64,000 bases of DNA from Pseudokineococcus marinus (GTDB taxonomy: Bacteria > Actinomycetota > Actinomycetes > Actinomycetales > Quadrisphaeraceae): contig NZ_JBBHZZ010000001.1 of assembly GCF_037482405.1 (NCBI RefSeq), forward strand, positions 434,001 to 498,000, written 5' to 3'. The number at the start of each line of letters is the position of its first letter. Within the stretch, counting starts at the first letter, position 1. Below, piece by piece: positions 1 through 8,340 of this stretch. Both the position numbers and the translations under genes were made by a program. The notes beneath the pieces were generated by a model. It was given only the letters and a program-made list of their open reading frames with translations, did not search any database and had not been told where the DNA came from.

Positions 1-240
1 GAACGACTGCGACTCCGGGTCGACGATGGTCGTGTAGACCTCGACCTCGGAGCCGTCGACGTCGCCGAACTGCTCGAACTGCGAGCAGTCGATCTCGCTG
101 CTGGCGACCTCGGCGCCGGCCGTGCTGCCGCCGGAGCTGACGCCGGCCTCCTCCTGGGAGGCGCAGCCCGCCAGGGCGACGACAGCACCCAGCCCGGCGG
201 CGACGGCCGCCCTGCTGCTCTTCCGCGAACGGGTGGACAT
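1..240 (-). CDS. Sugar ABC transporter substrate-binding lipoprotein, 5' end only
   Basis: The first 80 codons of a gene that runs off the left edge. The ATG at 240 follows a GAGGAGAG ribosome site at 243-250. The N-terminus has basic residues (TRSRKSSR), a hydrophobic stretch and a lipobox ending at Cys26 (ALAGC), so the product should be a membrane-anchored extracellular lipoprotein. After a Ser/Gly-rich linker the mature part begins with a segment (IDCSQFEQFGDVDG, then VYTTIVDPE) that resembles alpha-glucoside-type family 1 binding proteins of CUT1 transporters. That family assignment comes from memory of such N-termini and only this fragment is visible, so the substrate is uncertain. It lies 261 bases beyond the stop of the LOV-GGDEF gene on the same strand and is probably separately transcribed. 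Confidence 0.75.
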   Translation of the reverse strand, partial: MSTRSRKSSRAAVAAGLGAVVALAGCASQEEAGVSSGGSTAGAEVASSEIDCSQFEQFGDVDGSEVEVYTTIVDPESQSF

Positions 241-428
241 GGCTCTCCTCTCGCCGGCGGCACCGGTGCCGCGCGCTCCGAGATGACAGCACCCGGGGGC
301 GTCCCTATCAAGCCGCGACGATAACGATCGGGCGACGAGGTGAACCGGTACAGCGACGCACGCGCCGGAATCCGGCATGTGAGCGCTGACATGCCCCCTC
401 GCGCCCGGAGGACGGCCCGGCGGCGCTG

Positions 429-480
429 CTCCGACCGGGTCCTCCGACCGGCTCCTCCGACGGGGTCCTCCGACGGGGTG
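429..480. repeat. Four tandem 13-bp repeats
   Basis: Four head-to-tail 13-bp units read CTCCGACCGGGTC, CTCCGACCGGCTC, CTCCGACGGGGTC and CTCCGACGGGGTG, starting at 429, 442, 455 and 468. They lie about 20 bases beyond the stop codon of the LOV-GGDEF gene, in the space before the lipoprotein gene. No hairpin is formed by a single unit. The near identity of neighbouring units suggests recent slippage duplication. Function is unknown. Confidence 0.8.
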
Positions 481-501
481 CAGATCCTCCGCCGAGGACG
501 C

Positions 502-2811
502 TCAGGCCACGGTCGCCGGGTCGCCGTCGTGCTCGCGGGGCCCCGCGGCGCGGCGCCCCCGCTTGGCGGCGTACATGCGCTGGTCGGCCTCGTGGAGCAG
601 CTCGCCGAAGGTCTCCCCGTCGCGCGGGCTGAGGCCGATCCCGATGCTGGCGCCGACGGCCACCCGCCGGACGCCGAGGTCGACCGGGGCGGCGACGGCC
701 GCCGAGACGGACGCGGCGACGCGCTCGGCGTCCTCCTCGGCGGTCTCCGGGTCGAGCGCCGGCAGCGCGACGAGGAACTCGTCGCCGCCGAGGCGCGCCA
801 GCAGGTCCGTGCGCCGGATGGCGGCCCGGATGCGCTGCGCCAGGGCGACCAGCAGCTCGTCCCCCACCGCGTGGCCGTGCTCGTCGTTGACGGCCTTGAA
901 GCCGTCGAGGTCGCAGAAGAGCAGCGCGACGGCGTGCCCGGCCAGGCGCGCGTCCCAGAGCGCCGCCTCCACGCGCTCCTCCAGCCGCCGGCGGTTCTTG
1001 AGCCCCGTCAGCGGGTCGGTGTAGGCGAGGCGCTCGACCTGCTCGACCAGGGCCCGGGCGCGGTCGCGCTCGGTCTCGAGCGCCCGCTGGGCCTCGACCC
1101 GCGCCGTGACGTCGTTCTGCACCCCGATGTACTGGAGCACCTTCCCGTCCGCGCCGAGCACGGGCGCCAGGTAGATCTCGTTCCACCACGGCGCCCGCTC
1201 CGGGCCCCGGTGGTTGAGCAGCGTCCCCCGCCACTCCTGGCCGGTGCGGATAGCGGTTCGGATCGCGTCGACGACCCCGGGATCGGTGTCCGCCCCCTGG
1301 AGGAAGCGGCAGTTGCGGCCGAGCACGTCCTCGACGGCCATGCCCGAGAGCTGCTCGAAGGCCTTGTTGGCGTACACGAGCGGCTGGTCGGGCCGCCGCA
1401 TGTCGGCGATGGTCACGCCGCTCGTCGTGGCGGCGAGCGCGCGGTGCAGGAGCGCCTCGCCGGCGGGGGTGGTGCGCACCTCCCCGGGCGAGCGCGCGGG
1501 TCCCGCCGCGCCGGCCTCGGCCGCGACGGAGGCGCGCTGCTCGGCGCCGGTGGGCACGGGCACGGCCTCGCGCGGGACCACCCGCGAGAGCAGGCACCGC
1601 GCGGCGTCGACGACGGTGGCCCGCTCGTAGGTGAGCGCGTACTCGAACGTGCGCTGGGCGTCGGGGCCGGTGTCGCCGAGGTCGCGGGCGAGCAGGGCCG
1701 CGCTGAAGTGCGGGCCCAGGACGACGACGTCCCACTCGCCGCGGACCGCGTCGTCGACCGCCAGCGTCGTGCCCCGCAGGCCCGGGATGGGCTCCTCGGG
1801 CAGGCCCTCCCCCAGCGCGCACACGAAGCCCGTGCGCTCGACGAGGTCGCGGTAGCGGGCCGCGGTGGCGGGCGTGAAGTGCTTGGCCTCCTGGAAGGTG
1901 GAGGCGACGACGGCGGTCTCGCCGAGGCGCAGCGCCTCCCGCTCGAGCTGCTTGCTCAGCTCGATGAGGAGCTGCTTGGGCGAGCGGCGCAGCTCGTGGT
2001 GCGCCTGCAGGAGCGCGAAGGGCGACGTCGCGGCGAGGTCGACGGCGGCGCGGGGCGGGAGCACGAGCTCGCCGACCTCGAACGCGGGCGCGGGACCCGG
2101 CGCGGGCCGCCCGAAGAGCCAGCCCTGGCCGAGGCGCGCCCCGAGGGCGCGGCCGACCCGTAGGTGCCGCTCGTCCTCGATGCCCTCGGCGAGGACCACC
2201 GCGCCGGACGACTCGGCGTAGGCGTTGACGGCGTTCATGATCTGCGCGACGGCGGGCCCGGGACGCTCCTGCACGAGGCGCAGGTCCAGCTTGACGACGT
2301 CCGGGCGCAGCAGCGGCATGAAGGCCAGCGAGAGGGCGTCCGCGCCGACGTCGTCGAGGGCGATGCCCCAGCCGATCTCGCGGACCCGGTCGACCGTGCG
2401 CAGCAGCTCCGCCGGCCGGTGGGCGAGCGCCCGCTCGGTGATCTCCACGACCACGCGGAGGTCCCCCGGGGCGTCGGGGGCGATGGCGAGGAGGTCGTCC
2501 AGGGGCGCGCTGTCGAGCACCTCCGGCTCGACGTTGACGAAGAGGGTGAGCGGCGCCAGCAGCTGCTGCTCGAGGGCGCCGCGGAAGGCGGCCTCCCGGC
2601 AGGCGGCGTCCAGCTCGGCGAGCAGGCCCTGCGCGCGGGCCGCGGCGAAGAGGTGGTCGGGCCGCTCGAGGGCGCTGCCCCGGGGACCGCGCGCGAGCGC
2701 CTCGTAGGCGACGACCCGACCGCTGTCGAGGTCGACGATCGGCTGGAAGACGCTCCGGACACCGCCGTCGAGCACCTCGCGCAGCCCTGCGCCCCCGTCC
2801 GCCACCGTCAT
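502..2811 (-). CDS. EAL-DICT-LOV-GGDEF cyclic-di-GMP enzyme (putative blue-light sensor)
   Basis: 769 residues, ATG at 2811 with GGAGG just upstream. Four domains are visible. An EAL phosphodiesterase domain (about 15-250) has E37-A38-L39, NVEP, VEITE, a DD pair (LDDVG), KLD and an AEGIE motif, so its active site looks intact. A DICT-type sensory region follows (about 275-420). A PAS domain of LOV class (about 455-585) carries GRNCRFLQG with the photo-reactive Cys at 501, plus LLNHR, WWNE and GVQND, the flavin-contacting positions. A GGDEF cyclase domain (about 595-755) has G675-GDE-F679 and an RxxD inhibitory site (RRTD) five residues before it. By family knowledge the protein should make and break c-di-GMP in the cytoplasm in response to blue light and a second signal. 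Which activity dominates cannot be told from sequence. It is followed by 13-bp tandem repeats. Confidence 0.9.
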   Translation of the reverse strand: MTVADGGAGLREVLDGGVRSVFQPIVDLDSGRVVAYEALARGPRGSALERPDHLFAAARAQGLLAELDAACREAAFRGALEQQLLAPLTLFVNVEPEVLDSAPLDDLLAIAPDAPGDLRVVVEITERALAHRPAELLRTVDRVREIGWGIALDDVGADALSLAFMPLLRPDVVKLDLRLVQERPGPAVAQIMNAVNAYAESSGAVVLAEGIEDERHLRVGRALGARLGQGWLFGRPAPGPAPAFEVGELVLPPRAAVDLAATSPFALLQAHHELRRSPKQLLIELSKQLEREALRLGETAVVASTFQEAKHFTPATAARYRDLVERTGFVCALGEGLPEEPIPGLRGTTLAVDDAVRGEWDVVVLGPHFSAALLARDLGDTGPDAQRTFEYALTYERATVVDAARCLLSRVVPREAVPVPTGAEQRASVAAEAGAAGPARSPGEVRTTPAGEALLHRALAATTSGVTIADMRRPDQPLVYANKAFEQLSGMAVEDVLGRNCRFLQGADTDPGVVDAIRTAIRTGQEWRGTLLNHRGPERAPWWNEIYLAPVLGADGKVLQYIGVQNDVTARVEAQRALETERDRARALVEQVERLAYTDPLTGLKNRRRLEERVEAALWDARLAGHAVALLFCDLDGFKAVNDEHGHAVGDELLVALAQRIRAAIRRTDLLARLGGDEFLVALPALDPETAEEDAERVAASVSAAVAAPVDLGVRRVAVGASIGIGLSPRDGETFGELLHEADQRMYAAKRGRRAAGPREHDGDPATVA

Positions 2812-2984
2812 CCCGTCCTCCGCCTCCGCGCCGCTCCTCCGGGTGCGCCACCGGCTGGACGCGTCCCGTCGTGACTGTCGGCAGGCCGGGGTGCGATGTG
2901 CGGGCGACGCCGCGGTCGCACCCGATCGGCCGAGGAGACGCCTCGGCCGCCGTCCGCCCGCCGCCGCACGACGGCCGGGCGCCG

Positions 2985-4346
2985 TCAGGCCGCTGCGGAC
3001 CTGCGTCCCGGGGAGGCGTCCCGGGAGAGCCAGCGGCGCAGGTGCTCGCGTCCGAAGAGCTCGTCGAGCACCATCGCGGCCGCCCCGGCGACCCCGGGGT
3101 CACCACCGGCCAGCGACGCCTCGACGCGGAGGTCGCGCGTGGCGAGCGGCAGCGACCGCTCGTAGACGCCCTGGCGGACCGAGGCGAGGAGGAGGTCGGA
3201 GGTCGAGCCCAGGCGGCCACCGAGGACGAGCAGCCCCGGGTCGAAGAAGTTGACGAGCGTGGCGAGGACCTGGCCGACGAGCCGCCCGGCCGCCTGCACC
3301 ACCTCGACGCTGGCCCGGTCGCCCTCCTGGGCGGCCCGCACGAGGTCCTCGACACCGAGCTCACCGGTGCGCGCGAGGGCCCGCGCCAGCGGGGGGCTCG
3401 CGCCGCCCTCGGCCAGCTCCCGGGCGCGCCGGACCATGGCCGCGCCGCCGGCGACCGCCTCCAGGCAGCCCGTGTTGCCGCAGCGGCAGACGACGTCGCC
3501 ACCGCCCGGCGCGAGGACGTGGCCGATGTCGCCCGCGCACCCGTGCGACCCGCGGAGCAGCCGACCGCGCCCCACGAGACCGGCCCCGATGCCGGTGCCC
3601 ACCTTGACGAAGAGCATGTCCTCCACCGCACCCGGCGCGTGGTCACGGCGACGGACCAGCTCCCCGAGCGCCATGAGGTTGACGTCGTTGTCGACCCACG
3701 TCGGCGCCCCCCACCGCTGCGACGTGCGCGCCCGCACGTCGACGTCGTGCCACCCGGGCATGATCGGCGGGCGGTTCGGGCGCCCGGAGGCGAACTCGAC
3801 GGGGCCGGGGAGCCCCACGCCGACGCCCCGCACGGGCGGGAGCTCGCCCTCCGCGCCGAGGCCCTCGAGCAGCCCGGTGAGCATCTCGTCGACCCGGCCG
3901 AGGACGACGTCCGGGCCGTCGGACACGTCGCCCGGCTCCTCGACGACGGCGAGCACGCGCCCCTCGAGGTCGGTGACGCCCGCCGTGAGGTGGCTCGCGC
4001 CCAGGGGCGCCACGAGGACGAGCCCGGCGTCCGCCCGCAGCGCCAGCTCGCGCGGGGCGCGACCGCCGCTCGACGGCGCCGTGCCCCGCTCGTCGAGGAG
4101 CCCGAGCTCGAGCAGGCGCGCCACGCGGCCCGCCACGGCGCTGCGGCCGAGCCCCGACTGCCGCGCGAGCTCGGGCCGGGTGCGGGCGACGCCCGACCGC
4201 ACGAGGTCGAGGACGGCGACGAGGCCGTCGACCTGGTCGTCCGGCAGCGGGGCCGCGGGACCGGGAGCACCGCGCCCACCGGGCTCGCCGGCACCCCCGC
4301 CGGCGGGGACCCCGCGCGGGAGGCCCTCCGCGTCGAGCGCCGTCAT
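2985..4346 (-). CDS. ROK-family transcriptional repressor
   Basis: About 453 residues. An N-terminal winged helix-turn-helix (around 35-90, ARTRPELARQSGLGRSAVAGRVARL) precedes a sugar-kinase-like ROK fold with a DND sugar-binding motif, a GDIGH motif and the zinc motif CRCGNTGCLE. This is the architecture of XylR/NagC-type repressors that release DNA when a sugar binds. It is divergent from the sugar transporter operon at 4463, with direct-repeat operator candidates between them, so it probably controls that operon. The start is uncertain. ATG 4346 begins the better-conserved-looking part but lacks a Shine-Dalgarno sequence, whereas in-frame ATG 4409 has an excellent GAGGAGG but would add a basic, unconserved-looking 21-residue extension overlapping the promoter. 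I prefer 4346. Confidence 0.85.
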   Translation of the reverse strand: MTALDAEGLPRGVPAGGGAGEPGGRGAPGPAAPLPDDQVDGLVAVLDLVRSGVARTRPELARQSGLGRSAVAGRVARLLELGLLDERGTAPSSGGRAPRELALRADAGLVLVAPLGASHLTAGVTDLEGRVLAVVEEPGDVSDGPDVVLGRVDEMLTGLLEGLGAEGELPPVRGVGVGLPGPVEFASGRPNRPPIMPGWHDVDVRARTSQRWGAPTWVDNDVNLMALGELVRRRDHAPGAVEDMLFVKVGTGIGAGLVGRGRLLRGSHGCAGDIGHVLAPGGGDVVCRCGNTGCLEAVAGGAAMVRRARELAEGGASPPLARALARTGELGVEDLVRAAQEGDRASVEVVQAAGRLVGQVLATLVNFFDPGLLVLGGRLGSTSDLLLASVRQGVYERSLPLATRDLRVEASLAGGDPGVAGAAAMVLDELFGREHLRRWLSRDASPGRRSAAA

Positions 4347-4368
4347 GGGCGGGAGGGTAGCCCCGCGG

Positions 4369-4414
4369 CTTCTGCACGTGGACCGTTGACTTCTGCACGC
4401 CGACGGCATTAGAT
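4369..4414 (+). promoter_or_regulatory. Promoter with paired ROK operator repeats
   Basis: The 10-mer CTTCTGCACG occurs twice on the + strand, at 4369-4378 and 4390-4399, exactly 21 bp apart, so both copies face the same side of the helix. The second overlaps a good -35 box (TTGACT, 4386-4391). Seventeen bases later is TTAGAT (4409-4414), a weak -10. The site lies between the divergent ROK regulator and the sugar transporter operon, where an autoregulated repressor would bind. Repeat identity and spacing are seen directly. Binding by the ROK protein is inferred. Confidence 0.55.
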
Positions 4415-4462
4415 CCTCCTCACTCGGGGCGACGGCGCCCCGCAGGAGCGCACGGAGGTGTG

Positions 4463-6019
4463 ATGCCTGACGGACGGGTCGACCGCCCGCGGGAGGCCGC
4501 CCGCGACGTCGCGGGCGGGTCCGACGAGCTGCTGCGCATGACCGGGATCGTCAAGCACTTCCCCGGCGCCAAGGCCCTGGACGGCGTGGACCTCGTGGTC
4601 CGCGCCGGCGAGGTGCACTGCGTGCTCGGCCAGAACGGCGCGGGCAAGTCCACGCTCATCAAGGTCCTCGCGGGCGCCCACGCGCCGACCGCGGGCCAGA
4701 TCGTCTGGCAGGGGGAGCCGCTGACCCTGGCCGACCCCGTCGCCGCCATCAGGGCGGGCATCGCGACGATGTACCAGGAGCTCGACGTCGTCGACGGCCT
4801 CACCGTCGCCGAGAACGTCTACCTGGGCCACGAGATGTCGACGCTCGGCGTGACGAGGCGGCGCGACGTCGAGCGCCGCACCAAGGAGCTCCTGGCGCGG
4901 CTAGGCCACAGCGAGATCGAGCCGGGCACCGAGGTCGGCTCCCTCTCCGCGGCCGGCAAGCAGATCGTCAGCATGGCCCGCGCCCTCTCGCACGACGCCA
5001 GGCTCATCGTCATGGACGAGCCGTCCGCCGTGCTGGACTCCGAGGAGGTCGACAACCTCTTCGGGACCGTCCGCGACCTCACCGCGGCGGGCGTCGGCAT
5101 CGTCTACATCTCCCACCGCCTCGAGGAGATCCGCGCCATCGGCGACCGGATCACCGTCATCAAGGACGGCCGCTCCGTCGCCACCGACCTGGCCGTGGCC
5201 GACGTCCCCACCCCCGAGCTCATCCGCCTCATGACCGGCCGCACGGTCGAGGGCTTCCCGCAGCGTCGCGCCCTGCCGGCCGACGCCGAGGAGCTGCTCG
5301 TCGTCGAGGGGCTCGCCGCCGACGGCGTGTTCGAGGACGTCTCGTTCACCGTGCGGGCCGGCGAGGTCGTCGGCCTCGCCGGCCTCGTGGGCGCCGGCCG
5401 CTCGGAGATCCTCGAGACCGTCTACGGCGCACGCAGGGCCACGGCCGGCTCGGTGCGCGTCGGCGGGAGGAGGCTGCGCGCCGGGTCCGTCGCCGCCGCC
5501 GTCCGGGCCGGCGTCGGGCTCGCGCCCGAGGAGCGCAAGAGCCAGGGCCTGCTCCTCGGCGAGCCCGTCTACCGCAACATCACGCTGACGAGCTTCGGCC
5601 GCTTCGCCAAGGGCGGCCTGCTCGACGAGAAGGCCGAGCGGGCCGCGGCCACCGAGCAGATCCGGGCCATGGAGCTGCGGCCCGCCGACCCGGACCGGGT
5701 CGTCGGCACGCTGTCCGGCGGCAACCAGCAGAAGGCGATGCTCGCCCGCTGGCTCGTCCACGGCTGCCGGGTCCTGCTCCTGGACGAGCCCACCCGCGGC
5801 GTCGACGTCGGAGCCCGCGCCGAGATCTACGCCCTCGTCGACCAGCTGGCCGCCTCCGGCGCGGCCGTCGTCGTGGTCTCGAGCGAGATCCCCGAGGTGC
5901 TCGGGCTCGCGGACCGCGTGCTGGTCGTCTCCGACGGGCGGGTCGTCCACACCGGTCCCGCCGACCAGATCGACGAGCACGGGGTCCTCGACCTCGTCAT
6001 GGAAGGACGCGCGGCATGA
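4463..6019 (+). CDS. CUT2-type sugar ABC transporter ATP-binding protein (RbsA/XylG-like)
   Basis: 518 residues with two fused nucleotide-binding domains, as in the ribose/xylose/galactose importers. Domain 1 has Walker A GQNGAGKST (56-64), a degenerate signature LSAAGKQ and Walker B LIVMDEPS. Domain 2 has the family's altered P-loop (GLVGAGRSE), a classic LSGGNQQK signature and Walker B LLLDEPTRGVD. In this family domain 1 usually keeps the canonical P-loop and domain 2 the canonical signature, as here. ATG 4463 is four bases after GGAGG (4454-4458). The in-frame GTG at 4460 is too close to it. It is the first gene of the operon driven from the ROK-flanked promoter and overlaps the permease gene by ATGA. 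It energises sugar uptake at the membrane; the substrate is unknown. Confidence 0.93.
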   Translation: MPDGRVDRPREAARDVAGGSDELLRMTGIVKHFPGAKALDGVDLVVRAGEVHCVLGQNGAGKSTLIKVLAGAHAPTAGQIVWQGEPLTLADPVAAIRAGIATMYQELDVVDGLTVAENVYLGHEMSTLGVTRRRDVERRTKELLARLGHSEIEPGTEVGSLSAAGKQIVSMARALSHDARLIVMDEPSAVLDSEEVDNLFGTVRDLTAAGVGIVYISHRLEEIRAIGDRITVIKDGRSVATDLAVADVPTPELIRLMTGRTVEGFPQRRALPADAEELLVVEGLAADGVFEDVSFTVRAGEVVGLAGLVGAGRSEILETVYGARRATAGSVRVGGRRLRAGSVAAAVRAGVGLAPEERKSQGLLLGEPVYRNITLTSFGRFAKGGLLDEKAERAAATEQIRAMELRPADPDRVVGTLSGGNQQKAMLARWLVHGCRVLLLDEPTRGVDVGARAEIYALVDQLAASGAAVVVVSSEIPEVLGLADRVLVVSDGRVVHTGPADQIDEHGVLDLVMEGRAA

Positions 6020-7131
6020 GCCAGAACACGCCCGACCTGGCGACGGCGGGGTCCGTGCCGCCCGACGACGAGGGCGGGGCCCCGCCGACGCCGCTGCAGC
6101 GCACCGGGGCGACGCCGGGCGCCGGCCCGGCCCCGGCCGGCGAGGGCAGCGCCGTGACCCGGCTGCTCAGCAGCGACACGGGGCGCACCCTCGGCCTCGT
6201 GGCCGTCCTCGTCCTCATCGTCGTCGCCGGCGTCGCGACCGCGGGCAGCCAGTTCGCGAGCGTGCCGACCGCCTTCACGATCCTCAACTACGCCGCCGTC
6301 ATCGGCGTCGTGAGCATCGGCATGACCTTCGTCATCACCGGCGGCGGGATCGACCTGTCGGTCGGCTCGCTCGTCGGCCTGTCCTCGATCTGGGCCTCGA
6401 CGGTCGCGACGCAGACCATCGCGGCGGGCAGCCACTGGGCGGTCATGGTCTTCACCGCGGTCGCCGTCGGCGCGGTGGCCGGTCTCGTCACCGGGGCGGT
6501 CGTCGCGTACGGCAAGGTCGTCGCCTTCATCGCGACGCTCGCCATGCTCATCGCCGCCCGCGGCCTCGCGGAGCTCATCGCGCAGAACCGCACGCAGGTC
6601 CTCGACCCGGACACCGGGTACAGCGACGCCCTGACGGGGCGGGTGCTCGGCGTCCCGGTGCTCATCTGGGTCTTCGCGCTCGTGTCGCTGGCCGGCTGGT
6701 TCCTCCTCAACCGGACCACCTTCGGCCGCCGCACCGTCGCCGTCGGCGGCAACCCCGAGGCCGCGCGCCTCGCGGGCATCAAGGTGCAGCGGCACACCAT
6801 GTACCTCTACGCCCTGTCGGGCACCTGCGCCGGCCTCGGCGGCGCGATGATCCTGGCGCGGGTCAACTCCGGGTCGTCGACCAACGGCACGCTCTACGAG
6901 CTCGACGCCATCGCGGCCGTCGTCATCGGCGGCACGCTCCTCGCCGGCGGGCGCGGCACGGTCCTCGGCACCGTCCTCGGCGTCCTCATCTTCGCGACGC
7001 TGCAGAACGTCTTCGTCCAGAACAACCTCTCGATCTCGACGCAGTCCATCGCCAAGGGCGCGATCATCGTCGTCGCCGTCCTCCTGCAGCAGCGCCTCGC
7101 GGCGCGCCGCGCACCCCGCCGCGCGGGGTAG
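6016..7131 (+). CDS. CUT2-type sugar ABC transporter permease (RbsC-like)
   Basis: 371 residues, starting in the ATGA overlap with the ATPase gene, so probably translationally coupled. About 50 hydrophilic residues rich in Pro/Gly/Ala precede eight to ten hydrophobic helices. The motif GGGIDLSVGSLVGL and the later GGNPEAARLAGI loop are hallmarks of the branched-chain/ribose permease family (BPD_transp_2). It should form the membrane channel with the 4463 ATPase and receive sugar from the 7218 lipoprotein. A short GC hairpin follows its stop codon at 7136-7154 before the binding-protein gene. Confidence 0.93.
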   Translation: MSQNTPDLATAGSVPPDDEGGAPPTPLQRTGATPGAGPAPAGEGSAVTRLLSSDTGRTLGLVAVLVLIVVAGVATAGSQFASVPTAFTILNYAAVIGVVSIGMTFVITGGGIDLSVGSLVGLSSIWASTVATQTIAAGSHWAVMVFTAVAVGAVAGLVTGAVVAYGKVVAFIATLAMLIAARGLAELIAQNRTQVLDPDTGYSDALTGRVLGVPVLIWVFALVSLAGWFLLNRTTFGRRTVAVGGNPEAARLAGIKVQRHTMYLYALSGTCAGLGGAMILARVNSGSSTNGTLYELDAIAAVVIGGTLLAGGRGTVLGTVLGVLIFATLQNVFVQNNLSISTQSIAKGAIIVVAVLLQQRLAARRAPRRAG

Positions 7132-7135
7132 CCGC

Positions 7136-7154
7136 GGGCGGCCGCCGGCCGCCC
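7136..7154 (+). terminator. Short intra-operon hairpin
   Basis: GGGCGGCC (7136-7143) and GGCCGCCC (7147-7154) form a perfect 8-bp stem with a 3-base loop five bases after the permease stop. It could be a weak attenuator or an mRNA-stabilising end between the permease and binding-protein genes. There is no U-tract. Confidence 0.35.
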
Positions 7155-7217
7155 CCGCGACGAGCCCGCCACCAGACCCACCACCGGACCCGACCGGCCG
7201 TCTCACCGAGGAGAGCC

Positions 7218-8276
7218 ATGTCCACCACCCCCTCCCGCCGCCCCTGGCTGCTCGCGGCGAGCTCGCTCGCCGTCGGCTCGCTCCTGCTCACGGGCTGCGT
7301 CTCGAACGAGCCCGCGGACACCGGCGACGGCGCCGGCGACGCCGCGGCCGCCGAGCCGGCGACCGCGAACGACGAGCCGGGTGACACGGTCACCATCGGC
7401 TTCACGGCCCCCGCCGCCGACCACGGCTGGATGTCCGCCATCACCCGGGCCGCGGAGGAGCGCGCCGAGGGCTACGAGGACGTCGACCTGCAGGTCGCCG
7501 ACGGCACCAACGACGTGAACCTGCAGATCGCCGCCGTCGAGACCTTCATCAACAACGGCGTCGACGCGATCGTCATCCTCCCGTACGACGGCGCCGCCCT
7601 CACCGACGTGGCCACGCGCGCCATGGAGGAGGGCATCACGGTCGTCAACGTCGACCGCGAGTTCACCTCGCCGTTCGCCGCCCGGGCCACGGTCCTCGGC
7701 GACAACTACGGCATGGGCGTCTCGGCCGGCACGTACATGTGCGAGCAGCTCGGCGACGACCCCGACGCGGTCGTCGCCGAGATCGCCGGCATCGACTCGC
7801 TGCCGCTGACGCAGGACCGCAGCCAGGGCTTCGCCGACGCGCTGGCCGACTGCGGCCTCGAGGTGAGCAACCGCGTCGCCGCGGACTTCACCGTCCAGGG
7901 CGGCCAGGCGGCCGCGGCGAACCTCCTGTCGGCGGCCCCGCAGATCGACGCCATCTGGAACCACGACGACGACCAGGGCGTCGGCGTCCTCGCGGCCATC
8001 GAGCAGGCGGGCCGCGACGAGTTCTTCATGGTCGGCGGCGCGGGGTCGGCCAACGTCATGCGCGAGATCCAGGAGGGCGACTCGGTCCTGCGGGCCACCG
8101 TGGTCTACCCGTCCACGCAGGCGGCCGACGGCGTGAGCCTCGCCCGCCTCGTCGAGCAGGAGAAGGACATGGAGGACCTGGTCTCGAGCCAGGTGCCGCG
8201 CCAGGTGCAGCTCTTCGCCCCCGTCGTGACGGCCGACAACGTGGACCAGTACCTCGACACGGCCTTCGAGTCCTGA
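7218..8276 (+). CDS. Sugar-binding lipoprotein of the CUT2 transporter
   Basis: 352 residues; ATG preceded by GAGGAGAG. The signal peptide ends in the lipobox LLTGC with Cys27 as the lipidation site, followed by an Asp/Ala/Glu-rich linker and a periplasmic-binding-protein fold of the ribose/galactose class (VTIGFTAPAADHGWMSAI, then INNGVDAIVILPYDGAALTDVA, then VVNVDREF). It should capture a monosaccharide outside the membrane for the 4463/6016 transporter. A strong hairpin ends the unit at 8294-8317, so the two downstream catabolic genes may be expressed by read-through or separately. The exact sugar cannot be read from the sequence; ROK control and the downstream isomerase and dehydrogenase fit a pentose, polyol or modified hexose. 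Confidence 0.92.
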   Translation: MSTTPSRRPWLLAASSLAVGSLLLTGCVSNEPADTGDGAGDAAAAEPATANDEPGDTVTIGFTAPAADHGWMSAITRAAEERAEGYEDVDLQVADGTNDVNLQIAAVETFINNGVDAIVILPYDGAALTDVATRAMEEGITVVNVDREFTSPFAARATVLGDNYGMGVSAGTYMCEQLGDDPDAVVAEIAGIDSLPLTQDRSQGFADALADCGLEVSNRVAADFTVQGGQAAAANLLSAAPQIDAIWNHDDDQGVGVLAAIEQAGRDEFFMVGGAGSANVMREIQEGDSVLRATVVYPSTQAADGVSLARLVEQEKDMEDLVSSQVPRQVQLFAPVVTADNVDQYLDTAFES

Positions 8277-8293
8277 CCCCCCGGCGCCGCGCG

Positions 8294-8317
8294 CCCGCCG
8301 GCCGCCGGGCCGGCGGG
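8294..8317 (+). terminator. Hairpin terminator after the sugar transporter operon
   Basis: CCCGCCGGCC (8294-8303), loop GCCG, GGCCGGCGGG (8308-8317): a perfect 10-bp GC stem 17 bases after the binding-protein stop codon. It lacks a U-tract, as usual in high-GC actinobacteria. Confidence 0.6.
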
Positions 8318-8340
8318 AGCGCCCCCTGGCAGCCTGACCG

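Noticed and set aside
308..4294. 1328-residue open frame on the minus strand and similar very long frames antisense or out of register to known genes
   Set aside because: Arg/Ala/Gly/Pro-rich translations without domain structure, overlapping recognisable genes in another frame; an effect of very high GC.
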